DNA of 64,000 nt from contig NZ_ALVU02000001.1 of the NCBI RefSeq assembly GCF_000332075.2, positions 248,001 through 312,000 of the forward strand. The letters are read 5' to 3'. The first letter of the stretch is position 1. Every line of letters begins with the position of its first letter. A program made the position numbers and the translations under genes. Under the pieces are notes generated by a model. That model made no database searches, had not been told where the DNA came from, and saw only the letters and a list, made by a program, of their open reading frames with translations. Origin of the DNA: Synechocystis sp. PCC 7509 (lineage in GTDB: Bacteria; Cyanobacteriota; Cyanobacteriia; Cyanobacteriales; Chroococcidiopsidaceae). This document shows positions 1 through 8,031 of the stretch, one piece after another.

Positions 1-1256
1 TCAAAAATTGCAGGCTTATCATCAAGCAAACCAATTAATCTAAACTCTAATTTTTTATAAAGTCCACAAATTCCAATTTTCCAAGTAGTAAAAGTATAAT
101 TACCAACACCAAATATAGAAAACTTAGGATTGTTTTTGTATATCTTGCTTTTTCTGTTGTCTAAGTAATTTGCGTGAGATTCTAAATATTTCCAGGTTTT
201 AGGGGCTAAATCTTTGATACATTCCGTTGATTCACCCACAAATCTTTGCGTAACCAAAACATATTTATCTGGATTATTAGTTCTATTTTGAGCAACGTCA
301 GAGCCTTTAATTAAAGGAAAAAGATAATTTCCTTCAATATCAACAGATTCTCCTAGTCCATTTGTAATAGTATTGTCAAGCTGCTTGCGAAACTCCATCA
401 CATTTGAGCAATCGTGTTTGATGCCAGACCTCCATTTTATCCCGTTACTCAGAGTGTGAAACTTTTTGAGGTTTTCAAAAGTAGCTATATCTTTAATCAG
501 AACATTGTTTTTATAACTTATTTTGTAATGTTCTGAACTCGCTAAAGCACTAAATACATTACAAAAATAATTCTTTGAACTTGCATCAAACTTGCAAAAT
601 AACAAACAGGCTTCAACGTCGGCATCAAAATATTTTTTGGTTTCTATCTTGTAAGTTGCACATTCAGCAATATTAAGATTATTAGAATATAAATAAGTCA
701 AGATTTTTCTGGAAACTGAAGTTTTACAAAGCATCGCTAAGTAAGCATCGCGTCCTTGCAACCATTGGACAACCTGAATCAGCATCCACTCTGATATATC
801 AAAGTTGCTTTTACCTGTAATTGCATCCAAGCCGCTATGGTTTTGAAAGTTAGTTTTTTTTGGTAAATTTTTTCCGCCAATATTTCCTTGTTGTGAGTTT
901 GTTACCCAAGGAAAATTACCCAGTATCAAAACTCTACCGTTTAATCGATTTATATGCGATAACCAATCAAATTGAAAAAAATCCGCATGATGAAGCTCAA
1001 TTTTTCTGTACAACAATTGTCTCTTTGTTAGAACTTCTTGTAGATAATATTGATTTATTTCAACTCCAATAATTTTATCTACCAACGGAAACAGACAGGA
1101 GGAAGCTTTAATAAAATTACCTACCCCACAAGTTGGCTCAACGATGACATTAGGATTAACCCCAATTTCTATTAACTGCTGACATATCTTCTCTGCAAGT
1201 TCTAAGGGTGTTTGAAAATCTCCATATTCTAATTTTGTATGGGTATTATGAATCAT
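1..1256 (-). CDS. DNA methyltransferase of a type II restriction-modification system (3' end outside window)
   Basis: I read this frame from the reverse strand; it stays open from the ATG at 1256 to the left edge, so the C-terminus is missing. About 20 codons in comes VEPTCGVGNF, a SAM-binding motif I, followed by VDKIIGVEIN (acidic residue binding SAM). Near residue 100 is GNFPWVTNS, the motif IV catalytic position. It is N-F-P-W rather than the usual N-P-P-Y/F/W. The order motif I then motif IV fits gamma-class N6-adenine methyltransferases, which is inference. The ATG overlaps the stop of the upstream endonuclease gene (ATGA), so the two are translationally coupled. The enzyme would protect host sites from the partner nuclease. 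The recognition sequence cannot be told from this. Confidence 0.85.
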   Translation of the reverse strand, partial: MIHNTHTKLEYGDFQTPLELAEKICQQLIEIGVNPNVIVEPTCGVGNFIKASSCLFPLVDKIIGVEINQYYLQEVLTKRQLLYRKIELHHADFFQFDWLSHINRLNGRVLILGNFPWVTNSQQGNIGGKNLPKKTNFQNHSGLDAITGKSNFDISEWMLIQVVQWLQGRDAYLAMLCKTSVSRKILTYLYSNNLNIAECATYKIETKKYFDADVEACLLFCKFDASSKNYFCNVFSALASSEHYKISYKNNVLIKDIATFENLKKFHTLSNGIKWRSGIKHDCSNVMEFRKQLDNTITNGLGESVDIEGNYLFPLIKGSDVAQNRTNNPDKYVLVTQRFVGESTECIKDLAPKTWKYLESHANYLDNRKSKIYKNNPKFSIFGVGNYTFTTWKIGICGLYKKLEFRLIGLLDDKPAIF

Positions 1257-1915
1257 GGTTGAGCCTTGTAAATAGCATTTATGCCTTCTTGTTTTCCAGC
1301 ATATTCAATAACTCTGCTGTACTGAAGTCGCCATTGCAAAGCATTAGAGATAGCTAAAAATCCTTGTACAGGAGTTTTTTGAAGGATTGCATCAGCAATG
1401 TTAGATGCTTCAATTTCATCAACAGGCAGATTTCGGTCTAGTATAAAAGCAATCAAATCATCTTTATTCCCGTCATTTTCTAAGATGCTGCGAATTCCAC
1501 GAGTCATTTGAAAATCAGCAGTTTTTTCTGCACTTACATAAATTGTATGTAAAATCTTCAAATTTGCTGTTCGATTCGTGCTGTCATCCCTCTTATCGTA
1601 AACAAAAATAATTAACCCATACCCAAGACCAAAAATCTTTTGTCGCCCAGATTTAAAAGGACATGAGGACTGCGGTTGCTTAATACTTGTTACTTTAATG
1701 TCAATAAGTAGTCCTGGAAAGTCAATGCCACTTGCGGAGTTTCCTTCTATAAAATCATACCGATTTTTGAGATATAGCCTAAATTTTTGTTCTAAATACG
1801 TTCCCACAGCTTTCCCATCAGTAACACCGTATAATAAGGGTTCTGGGTGTACAGACTCGGTTGCTGAAAATATTGAAGCTTCAGCGCAAAGGGTTTCTAT
1901 AGTCAAAATTGTCAT
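1253..1915 (-). CDS. Type II restriction endonuclease
   Basis: The protein is about 220 residues. A likely PD-(D/E)xK nuclease core is seen as SGIDFPG, then LLIDIKVTS about ten residues later, followed by a QPQSSCPF segment. I recognise this arrangement from type II restriction enzymes that travel with methyltransferases. It would cleave DNA lacking the cognate methyl mark. The frame is open back to a TTG at 1939, but the ATG at 1915 is the more ordinary start; neither has a clear ribosome site. Its stop overlaps the methyltransferase start by four bases. No HIP1 octamer lies in this gene or in the visible methyltransferase, unlike the flanks, which suggests acquisition. Confidence 0.75.
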   Translation of the reverse strand: MTILTIETLCAEASIFSATESVHPEPLLYGVTDGKAVGTYLEQKFRLYLKNRYDFIEGNSASGIDFPGLLIDIKVTSIKQPQSSCPFKSGRQKIFGLGYGLIIFVYDKRDDSTNRTANLKILHTIYVSAEKTADFQMTRGIRSILENDGNKDDLIAFILDRNLPVDEIEASNIADAILQKTPVQGFLAISNALQWRLQYSRVIEYAGKQEGINAIYKAQP

Positions 1916-2077
1916 GGTTGCAGCAAATCTTATTGGCAAGTTTCATATTTTAGAGCAATAACTATGTATTAACTATGGCAATAAGCCTTCATTTACAGAC
2001 AGAAACAAGCAAAATTGCGATCGCCTAAACTAAAGAATTTGCTAAATTAACAAAAATTTATCCTCAAAAAGGTTGAA

Positions 2078-2641
2078 ATGGTACATTTTCCCAGCAAATC
2101 GCCAACGTTGGACGACTTTTTGCAATTACCGGAAACAAAGCCAGCCAGCGAGTATATTGATAATCAAATTATCCAAAAACCCGTGCCTCAAGGAAAAAAT
2201 AGCGCAATTAGGGGCGAATTAGTATCCTGTATTAATCAAACTGTAAAATCTCAAGGCATTGCTAGAGCTTTTTTAGAGTTGCGTTGTACATTTGGTGGTA
2301 GGTCAACTGTTCCCGATGTATCAGTATTTGTGTGGGATAGAATACCGCGCGACGAAAATAACGAAGTTGCTAACGTTTTTCCCCTAGCACCAGATTGGAC
2401 GATTGAGATTCTCTCCCCAGACCAAAGCCAAACTAAAGTTACTAAAAATATTTTGCACTGTCTCAAATACAACACTCAATTGGGTTGGCTAATAGATCCA
2501 TTGGAGCAATCTGTGTTTGTATACGCGCCCAATCAGCAACTGGAAGTATTTGAAAACTCAGAAGATAAGCTACCTGTACCATCTTTTGCCAACGAATTAA
2601 GTCTAACTGTAGAGCGCTTATTTGCTTGGTTGCGCGAGTAA
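2078..2641 (+). CDS. Uma2/DUF820 family putative nuclease
   Basis: This 187-residue protein has the Uma2 layout. The N-terminal part has LQLPETKPASEYIDNQI. A central VPDVSVFVWDRIP holds the conserved PD. It is followed by DWTIEILSPDQS and LGWLIDP. These residues form a PD-(D/E)xK-like core that is known from structures of the family, but the biological role is not settled. It is about half identical by eye to the Uma2 protein at 10540, which starts with the same LQLPETKPASEYI segment, so the two are recent paralogues. It is monocistronic in appearance. One of four Uma2 genes in the window. Confidence 0.85.
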   Translation: MVHFPSKSPTLDDFLQLPETKPASEYIDNQIIQKPVPQGKNSAIRGELVSCINQTVKSQGIARAFLELRCTFGGRSTVPDVSVFVWDRIPRDENNEVANVFPLAPDWTIEILSPDQSQTKVTKNILHCLKYNTQLGWLIDPLEQSVFVYAPNQQLEVFENSEDKLPVPSFANELSLTVERLFAWLRE

Positions 2642-2815
2642 CGCAGAGATAGGTACTTTAATAAACTTTTTCACTAAATTTCTTTTTTATTTTACCTAAA
2701 GTTTAAGTCTTTGGAAGATTTATTGAAGGAAAAAACTGTTATCTCCTCTTTTTGTAGGATGTTTGGGCATTCATTCCTAGCTAAGATACTTTTCAAATGT
2801 ATTTTTTCTAAAAAA

Positions 2816-3313
2816 ATGAGCAAAGATAATAAAAGCAAAGCTGCAAACAAAGATAGCAAAAATGAAGCTACAAGCAAAAGTAATAAAAGCAAAGCTGCAA
2901 ACAAAGATAGCAAAAGTGAAGTACAAGATAAAGATAAATCTTCCAAAACCTTTGATATAGCAGGTGTTCGCCCTCTCGACCCTAACAACCTAGAGATTGT
3001 GGGAATGCTTGATATAGACGGCGATCGCCCAATTACCGCCGGGGAAGTACAAGCAAAATCATCTTTTTACGAAGATGGCGAACGTCCGATTGGTGCTAGT
3101 AATCTTGATTATGAGCATACTTTACACGAAGACGGAAACCGCCCCATTGATTCTAGTCACCTTGAAATAGCTTCAACCTATAATGAAGATGGCGATCGCC
3201 CCATTGGTAAAAGTGACTTTCAAATCGAAAGCACTTTAGAAGAAGATGGTAGTCGTCCTATCGCTACAAATCGACCACCAGAGCAACAAATTATCACCGA
3301 CTATATAGACTAA
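2816..3313 (+). CDS. Hypothetical protein with exact 19-residue repeats
   Basis: The first 45 residues are Lys/Ser/Asn-rich and low complexity, with the unit SKAANKDSK occurring twice. From about residue 50 onward come six copies of a G-x-R-P-[IL] motif spaced exactly 19 residues apart, usually preceded by acidic E-D. The frame is open upstream to a TTG at 2711, with other ATGs at 2759 and 2816. I prefer 2816 because the sequence before it is a basic, Cys-containing stretch unlike the rest, but no start has a clear ribosome site. There is no signal peptide or catalytic motif from the preferred start. I do not recognise a characterised family. A spacing or binding scaffold is possible, and that is only a guess. 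Confidence 0.6.
   Translation: MSKDNKSKAANKDSKNEATSKSNKSKAANKDSKSEVQDKDKSSKTFDIAGVRPLDPNNLEIVGMLDIDGDRPITAGEVQAKSSFYEDGERPIGASNLDYEHTLHEDGNRPIDSSHLEIASTYNEDGDRPIGKSDFQIESTLEEDGSRPIATNRPPEQQIITDYID
2963..3262 (+). repeat. 57-bp coding tandem repeat (GxRP units)
   Basis: Six units begin at 2963, 3020, 3077, 3134, 3191 and 3248, an exact 57-bp (19-codon) period. The G-x-R-P codons are the best conserved. The copies differ in DNA sequence elsewhere, so the array is old and held by selection on the protein rather than freshly duplicated. Confidence 0.85.
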
Positions 3314-3344
3314 GTAGTTAGTATTAAAATAATTTTTTGTCCTT

Positions 3345-3890
3345 GTGAATCCAACTATTTTCCGTCTGTCTCCTTTAATTAGGATTACGCTTTTAAGTCT
3401 CTATACGGCTTTGACTGCGCCCTTGCCTTTTTTATCGCAAGTTACAAGTTCGCCGATACCGCCTGCATTATTGTGGGTAGGAATCGGCTTAGGTGCGATC
3501 GCGCTATATGCTGCCCTTAGTGAAAGAGTAGTTTTAAGCGATCGCACTATTGATGTAACTTATCCTAATTGGGTTCCTCATTTTTTCCGCAAAGGCTGGT
3601 CTTTAGATTGGTCAGATATTAAGGAGTTAAAACCGCGCACTACAGGACAAGGTGGATTAGTTTACTATTTTCTCAGTAATGATGGTCAAGGCTATTTGCT
3701 CCCCATGCGCGTTGCTGGTTTTGCTAGATTGGTGAAGGAAGTAGAGGAAAAAACAGGCATTGATACCACCGATGTTAAACCTTTGGCGCAACCTTGGATG
3801 TATCTAATTTTGCTAACTTTTACGCTGCTGCTATTGTTGGTAGATGCTTGGACAATTACCAATGCGATCGCTCTGGGAAAATTAACCTAA
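3345..3890 (+). CDS. Conserved membrane protein with a PH-like middle region
   Basis: This is a 181-residue protein starting at GTG. Two hydrophobic segments (about residues 12-32 and 38-58) form a hairpin, and a third lies at about 152-172. Between them is a soluble stretch resembling bacterial PH-like domains found in small membrane proteins (VVLSDRTIDVTYPNW then WSDIKELKPR). The stop lies 18 bases before the ABC ATPase start, in the same direction, so the two are probably one operon. It could be the membrane partner or an accessory of that ATPase. It is not a typical permease. Function unknown. Confidence 0.65.
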   Translation: MNPTIFRLSPLIRITLLSLYTALTAPLPFLSQVTSSPIPPALLWVGIGLGAIALYAALSERVVLSDRTIDVTYPNWVPHFFRKGWSLDWSDIKELKPRTTGQGGLVYYFLSNDGQGYLLPMRVAGFARLVKEVEEKTGIDTTDVKPLAQPWMYLILLTFTLLLLLVDAWTITNAIALGKLT

Positions 3891-3908
3891 ATTATTTGCG
3901 AGTCATCC

Positions 3909-4658
3909 GTGCAAACAGCACAACTACGTTTAGATAAAGTTAGCCTATCAACACCTGTAGGTTCTCAATACTTACTCAAAGATGTTTCCTTTGAAATTGC
4001 TAAAACCGAACTTATTTGTTTAATTGGTGCTTCGGGTGCGGGTAAAACTTCTTTGTTAAGGTTGCTAAATCGTCTCAGCGAACCGAGTACGGGGACAATT
4101 TACTTAGAAGGTCAAGATTATCGCAGTATTCCAGTTATTCAATTGCGCCAACAAATTGTTCTAGTGCAACAAGAATCTAAATTGCTAGGAATGACTGTAA
4201 AAGAAGCTTTAGCATATCCCCTTAGTTTACGGGGATTAGACAAGGCGCAGATTGGGCAAAGAATACTATATTGGAGCGATCGCTTGCACATCCCCAACGA
4301 TTGGCTAGAGCGGACAGAGGTGCAACTTTCAGTAGGACAGAGACAAACAGTTGCGATCGCTCGTGCTTTGGTAATTCAGCCCAAAATCTTGTTATTAGAT
4401 GAGCCAACTTCAGCTTTGGATGCGGGTAGAGCTTCTCAATTATTGCAAGTATTGACCAATTTAGCGGCGGCGGGTGAAACTACAATTGTGATGGTAAATC
4501 ACCAATTAGAACTAGCTCAAGCTTTCTGTCAGCGTCTTTTATACTTGGAAAATGGGCAATTGATTCACGATTTACCCAACACGCCAGACCTTGACTGGAT
4601 TAAATTAAAACAGAACTTAGTACAAACAGAAATGAAAGCCGCCGAAGACTGGAATTAG
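3909..4658 (+). CDS. ABC transporter ATP-binding protein
   Basis: A single complete nucleotide-binding domain of 249 residues, starting at GTG. It has Walker A GASGAGKTS near residue 40, a Q-loop (VQQES), signature LSVGQRQ, Walker B ILLLDEPTSALD and the switch His in VNHQ. The signature is LSVGQ, not the canonical LSGGQ, but the key residues remain. Size and layout resemble FetA/YbbL-type ATPases, which pair with a separate membrane protein. The only adjacent membrane gene is the one upstream. The substrate cannot be assigned. Confidence 0.85.
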   Translation: MQTAQLRLDKVSLSTPVGSQYLLKDVSFEIAKTELICLIGASGAGKTSLLRLLNRLSEPSTGTIYLEGQDYRSIPVIQLRQQIVLVQQESKLLGMTVKEALAYPLSLRGLDKAQIGQRILYWSDRLHIPNDWLERTEVQLSVGQRQTVAIARALVIQPKILLLDEPTSALDAGRASQLLQVLTNLAAAGETTIVMVNHQLELAQAFCQRLLYLENGQLIHDLPNTPDLDWIKLKQNLVQTEMKAAEDWN

Positions 4659-4873
4659 CCGCCAGTAACAAGATTCCAGACTATTTGTGGTAGCTGGGTT
4701 ATTTGTTGCCATAGGTCTTGATAACCGATACCAAATACTAATTGCAATGCTAGGATAATTGCGGTAATTGCGATCGCTGTAGTAGCTGTTGTCTTGACAA
4801 TCTTAATTAGCGCTGTAAAAACTAGCCAAGATACAACCAAAGCTGCTATTAAAATGATTAGTTCAACAGGCAT
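4655..4873 (-). CDS. Small hydrophobic membrane protein
   Basis: This 72-residue protein has two predicted membrane helices (about 3-24 and 30-50) and a Trp/Gln-containing C-terminal tail. It is convergent with the ABC ATPase gene and overlaps it by four bases. A HIP1 octamer lies within it near 4768, so it is of native base composition. The length, composition and good ATG start support a real gene, but I know no function for it. Confidence 0.6.
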   Translation of the reverse strand: MPVELIILIAALVVSWLVFTALIKIVKTTATTAIAITAIILALQLVFGIGYQDLWQQITQLPQIVWNLVTGG

Positions 4874-4944
4874 TGATATTCTCTCTATGCAAAACTCTAC
4901 TACTATTAAAGATAAGACTTCGCCTTAGCTGTTGAGCATAAATT

Positions 4945-6294
4945 ATGGATTCAACAATGCAATGGCACAAGCTTTTATCTAGTAGCCGCTTGGTAGAAGC
5001 TGTACCAAATATTCCCGATGCTGGACGGACGGTTTTTGAAAAAGATTTTGATAAAATTATCTTTTCCTCGTCCTTTAGAAGACTTAAAGATAAAACTCAA
5101 GTATTTTCTTTAGTTGAAAATGACTATATTCGCAGCAGGTTAACGCATAGCCTAGAAGCTTCTTGTGTGGGACGTACTTTAGGTACGCTTGTAGGTAGCG
5201 AAATTATTAAAAGGCATTACGCAGAGTTACAAAGTTTTCAAGCTAGAGATTTTGGCGATATTGTGGCGGCGGCTTGTTTAGCTCATGATATTGGAAATCC
5301 GCCTTTTGGTCATGCGGGAGAAGATGCTATTCAAGAATGGTTTAAAAGCGCAAAAGCCGAGAAGGTTTTATCTTTATTGTCCGCCAATCAGACAGAAGAC
5401 TTTAAAAAGTTTGAAGGTAACGCTCAAGGTTTTAGAACTTTAGTGAAATTAGAAAATAGACCTTCTCTTAAAGGATTACAGTTTACCTGTGCGATGCTGG
5501 CAACCTTTACTAAATACCCTAGAGAAGCAGGAATTAATAGTAGCTTATTTAAAAAATATAATGCAATTGATAATAATAAAAGCACTAAAAAACATGGCTT
5601 TTTTCAATCGGAAAAAGATTTGTTTCCTCAAGTAGCTAAAGAAGTAGGATTAATTCCTCGTAATCAAAAAGCGGCTTGGTGGTGCAGACATCCTTTAGCT
5701 TTTTTAGTTGAAGCGGCGGACGATATATGTTATCACATTGTTGATTTGGAAGATGGGTTTCAGATGGGATATATTACTTATCAAGATGCAATTGCTTTGT
5801 TGCATGACATTTTAAAAGACGAAAGGCTAGATATAGTAACTGATGAGACAGAAAATATTAAGTATTTACGTGCTAAAGCAATTCATAAATTAATTACCGA
5901 AGTTAAGCAAGTATTTTTAGATTACGAAGATAAATTATTAGATGGAACTTTTGATAGTCCTTTTACTACGGAAATAGCATCAGGAGAGAAGCTAAAAGAA
6001 ATAATTGATATTACGCGCAAAAATGTTTATGAGTCTTGCGAAGTTGTAGAGGTAAAAATAGCAGGGTATGAGGTAATTGGCGGCTTGCTAGAAGAATTTA
6101 TCGCCGCAATTAGTGATGAAAATTTGTCAAAAAGCTATCTAATGAAGAAGCTAATTCCCAACTTTCGTGAGCAAGAAGATATCTATACAAAAATATTACA
6201 AGTTACCGATTATATTGCGGGAATGACTGATTCTTTTGCCGTGTCATTATTCAAGAAAATCAAAGGAATTTCTCTACCTCGCGGCGGGAGGTAG
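4945..6294 (+). CDS. dgt: Deoxyguanosinetriphosphate triphosphohydrolase (dGTPase)
   Basis: This 449-residue HD-domain enzyme would hydrolyse dGTP (or other dNTPs) to the nucleoside and triphosphate. Metal ligands are visible as the His in RLTHSLEAS near residue 70 and the HD pair in LAHDIGNPPFGHAGEDAI. The later Asp falls in EAADDICYHIVDLEDG. Length fits the shorter bacterial class rather than the 505-residue E. coli Dgt. The gene stands alone and ends inside a terminator hairpin. I see no HIP1 octamer in its 1350 bases. Housekeeping nucleotide control is the ordinary role; some dNTPases also limit phage by depleting dNTPs, for which there is no direct sign here. Confidence 0.9.
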   Translation: MDSTMQWHKLLSSSRLVEAVPNIPDAGRTVFEKDFDKIIFSSSFRRLKDKTQVFSLVENDYIRSRLTHSLEASCVGRTLGTLVGSEIIKRHYAELQSFQARDFGDIVAAACLAHDIGNPPFGHAGEDAIQEWFKSAKAEKVLSLLSANQTEDFKKFEGNAQGFRTLVKLENRPSLKGLQFTCAMLATFTKYPREAGINSSLFKKYNAIDNNKSTKKHGFFQSEKDLFPQVAKEVGLIPRNQKAAWWCRHPLAFLVEAADDICYHIVDLEDGFQMGYITYQDAIALLHDILKDERLDIVTDETENIKYLRAKAIHKLITEVKQVFLDYEDKLLDGTFDSPFTTEIASGEKLKEIIDITRKNVYESCEVVEVKIAGYEVIGGLLEEFIAAISDENLSKSYLMKKLIPNFREQEDIYTKILQVTDYIAGMTDSFAVSLFKKIKGISLPRGGR

Positions 6295-6300
6295 AGTTTT
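6272..6300 (+). terminator. Rho-independent terminator overlapping the dgt stop
   Basis: A perfect 9-bp stem CTCTACCTC / GAGGTAGAG with a seven-base G/C-rich loop is followed by TTTT. The dgt stop codon lies in the right arm. The TPR gene ends just beyond on the other strand, so the hairpin may serve both. Confidence 0.8.
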
Positions 6301-6309
6301 ACTTAAAAA

Positions 6310-7200
6310 TTACAGTATTTCCTGTTGAAGTTCTTTGATTTGCTCTAAAGCATCTTGGTAATCCTTTGTCCGATTTTGTTGCTTATAAAGACTTGCAGCT
6401 TGCTGAAAATCTTTGAGTGCTAGTTGATTGTTTTTTAGCTCAATGTACAGCAAACCTCGATTGTAATAAGTATCCGCAGCTTTCGGGTTGATTTGCAACG
6501 CTCGATCGAAATCTTTAAGGGCTGCTTGCGAATCGCCTAAACTAGCAAAAGCATTACCTCGGCTATTATAGGCTGAATAGTAATCTGGTTTTAGTTTTAT
6601 TGCTTGGTTAAAACTAGAAATCGCCGCTTGATTATCTTTGATTCTACGGTAAGTAATACCTTGGTTGTAATAAACACTAGGATTTTTTGGATCGAGCCGT
6701 ATAGCCTGTTTGTAGTCAGCAAGCGCAGCTTGAGGATCGCCTTGGTCATCAACAAGATTACCGCGATTTTCGTAAGCTGCGGCGTAACTAGGGTTTAGCT
6801 CAATAGCTTTAGTGTAATTTGCGATCGCAGCTTTGAAATCTTCTAGCCTTTCGTGGGTGATAGCTAAGTTGTAGTAAGTAGTGTAATTTTGGGGATTAAT
6901 TTTTAGTGCTTGCTGGTAATCAGCGATCGCACCCGTCGGATCGCCATTATCATCTCTAGCGTTACCACGATAACCGTAGGCGATATCAGAATTGGGATTA
7001 AGTCGAATTGCTTGGGTTAAATCTGCGATCGCGCCTTTATAGTTTCGTGCTTCGTACTTCTGTATTCCTTGCTCAAGGTAGTCTTTATAGCTTAGTTGAG
7101 TAATCAGCAATGATAGTGGTTGAGCGCTAATAGCCGCAGGTTGTCCGCTCAAAATACCAATAATTCCAAAAATGGAGATGCTAGTTTGAAGGCGATTCAT
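6310..7200 (-). CDS. Exported TPR-repeat protein
   Basis: An N-terminal signal sequence of about 27 residues (hydrophobic core IFGIIGILSG, then ...AISA-QP) precedes seven consecutive 34-residue tetratricopeptide repeats covering nearly all of the rest. Repeats have the usual A-Y/Y-Y...G...A-I...Y-x-x-A-I-x-L-x-P pattern. Odd and even copies alternate (RGNxxDDxGDP versus YYNxxITxxR), which suggests the array grew by duplicating a two-repeat block. TPRs are protein-binding scaffolds; the partner is unknown. It likely acts in the periplasm. It is transcribed alone and convergent with dgt. Confidence 0.85.
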   Translation of the reverse strand: MNRLQTSISIFGIIGILSGQPAAISAQPLSLLITQLSYKDYLEQGIQKYEARNYKGAIADLTQAIRLNPNSDIAYGYRGNARDDNGDPTGAIADYQQALKINPQNYTTYYNLAITHERLEDFKAAIANYTKAIELNPSYAAAYENRGNLVDDQGDPQAALADYKQAIRLDPKNPSVYYNQGITYRRIKDNQAAISSFNQAIKLKPDYYSAYNSRGNAFASLGDSQAALKDFDRALQINPKAADTYYNRGLLYIELKNNQLALKDFQQAASLYKQQNRTKDYQDALEQIKELQQEIL

Positions 7201-7334
7201 AGTTTTTTATATTTATAGAGTTAAGTCAGCAAATGCTTACTGGTATATAATCATACAATTTCTGGTTGTGGGATTCCAGATTTTTTAGACAAAGTTATAA
7301 ATAGAACCAAGTCTGAGCTTTTTGTAATACAAAT

Positions 7335-7949
7335 TTATTTTTTAATACTTAGGGCTTGGTATAGAGATTGAAGTTTAAAGTTATTCCAATTTAAAGCAAC
7401 GGAGCTATTAATAATTAATTTTCCTTGTTTCAGGTTAGTAGTTAAACAAGAATTAGGCTGAAGATTATGAAAAAAGGCATCTAAAAGTTGTAATTGATTT
7501 CTTGGGAGAGTGTAATAAATTTTATCGCCTTCAACTCTACCTTGTTCTGGTAAAGCTTGATTGGGAATTTAACCGCCTAAAAATATCTTCCAACCCGCGA
7601 TTAAAGAGCGGTATACAAGTGAATCAGTTTCAAACTGAGGCGGAGTCAATAAGTGAAGCTGACCTTCAATACAATCATCCTTTAAAGTTATTTTTTCAGG
7701 AGTGAAATGTATTTTTATTTGAATCTTATTATGCTCAACGAGGGCAATCAATCCTTCTTGTGAATCGGGAATCAAACTTGTTAGTTTATCAACTTTCAAT
7801 TCTGCTTGTTGACAAAGAAGAATAACTGTTTTCTTTTTTAAAATCAATTTTTTTGCTGGCAAGTCAAAAACCGCATATTCTTCAATGAGTTTTTGTAATA
7901 GCTTGCCCGATTCTTGAAGCTTCGTTTTAGCTTTATCGAATATATTCAT
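7335..7949 (-). pseudogene. Hypothetical gene split by one in-frame TAA
   Basis: The first part (7949 down to 7572) encodes 126 residues starting MNIFDKAKTKLQESGKLLQK. A TAA at 7569-7571 then interrupts it. The very same frame continues for another 77 codons with normal-looking protein (IPNQALPEQGRVEGDKIYY and onward) to a TAA at 7335. A single base change, for example CAA to TAA, would explain this. So the ancestral product was probably about 204 residues. I recognise no family; the sequence looks like an alpha/beta soluble protein. It could be a decayed gene, a truncated but working protein, or a sequencing error. Confidence 0.65.
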
Positions 7950-8031
7950 CTTTACTTATACAAATTTTTATTATCTAGAGTGGAAATCTGATATTTTTTA
8001 GTTAGTTACCCATCGGTTAGGTATTATTTTA

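Noticed and set aside
860-1072. Plus-strand frame of 70 codons within the methyltransferase
   Set aside because: It is antisense to the continuous methyltransferase frame, which carries SAM and catalytic motifs.
2692-2988. Leucine-rich minus-strand frame that looks like a membrane protein
   Set aside because: It is the complement of the Lys/Ser/Asn-rich head of the repeat protein; the run of Leu is an artefact of AAN-rich codons read backwards.
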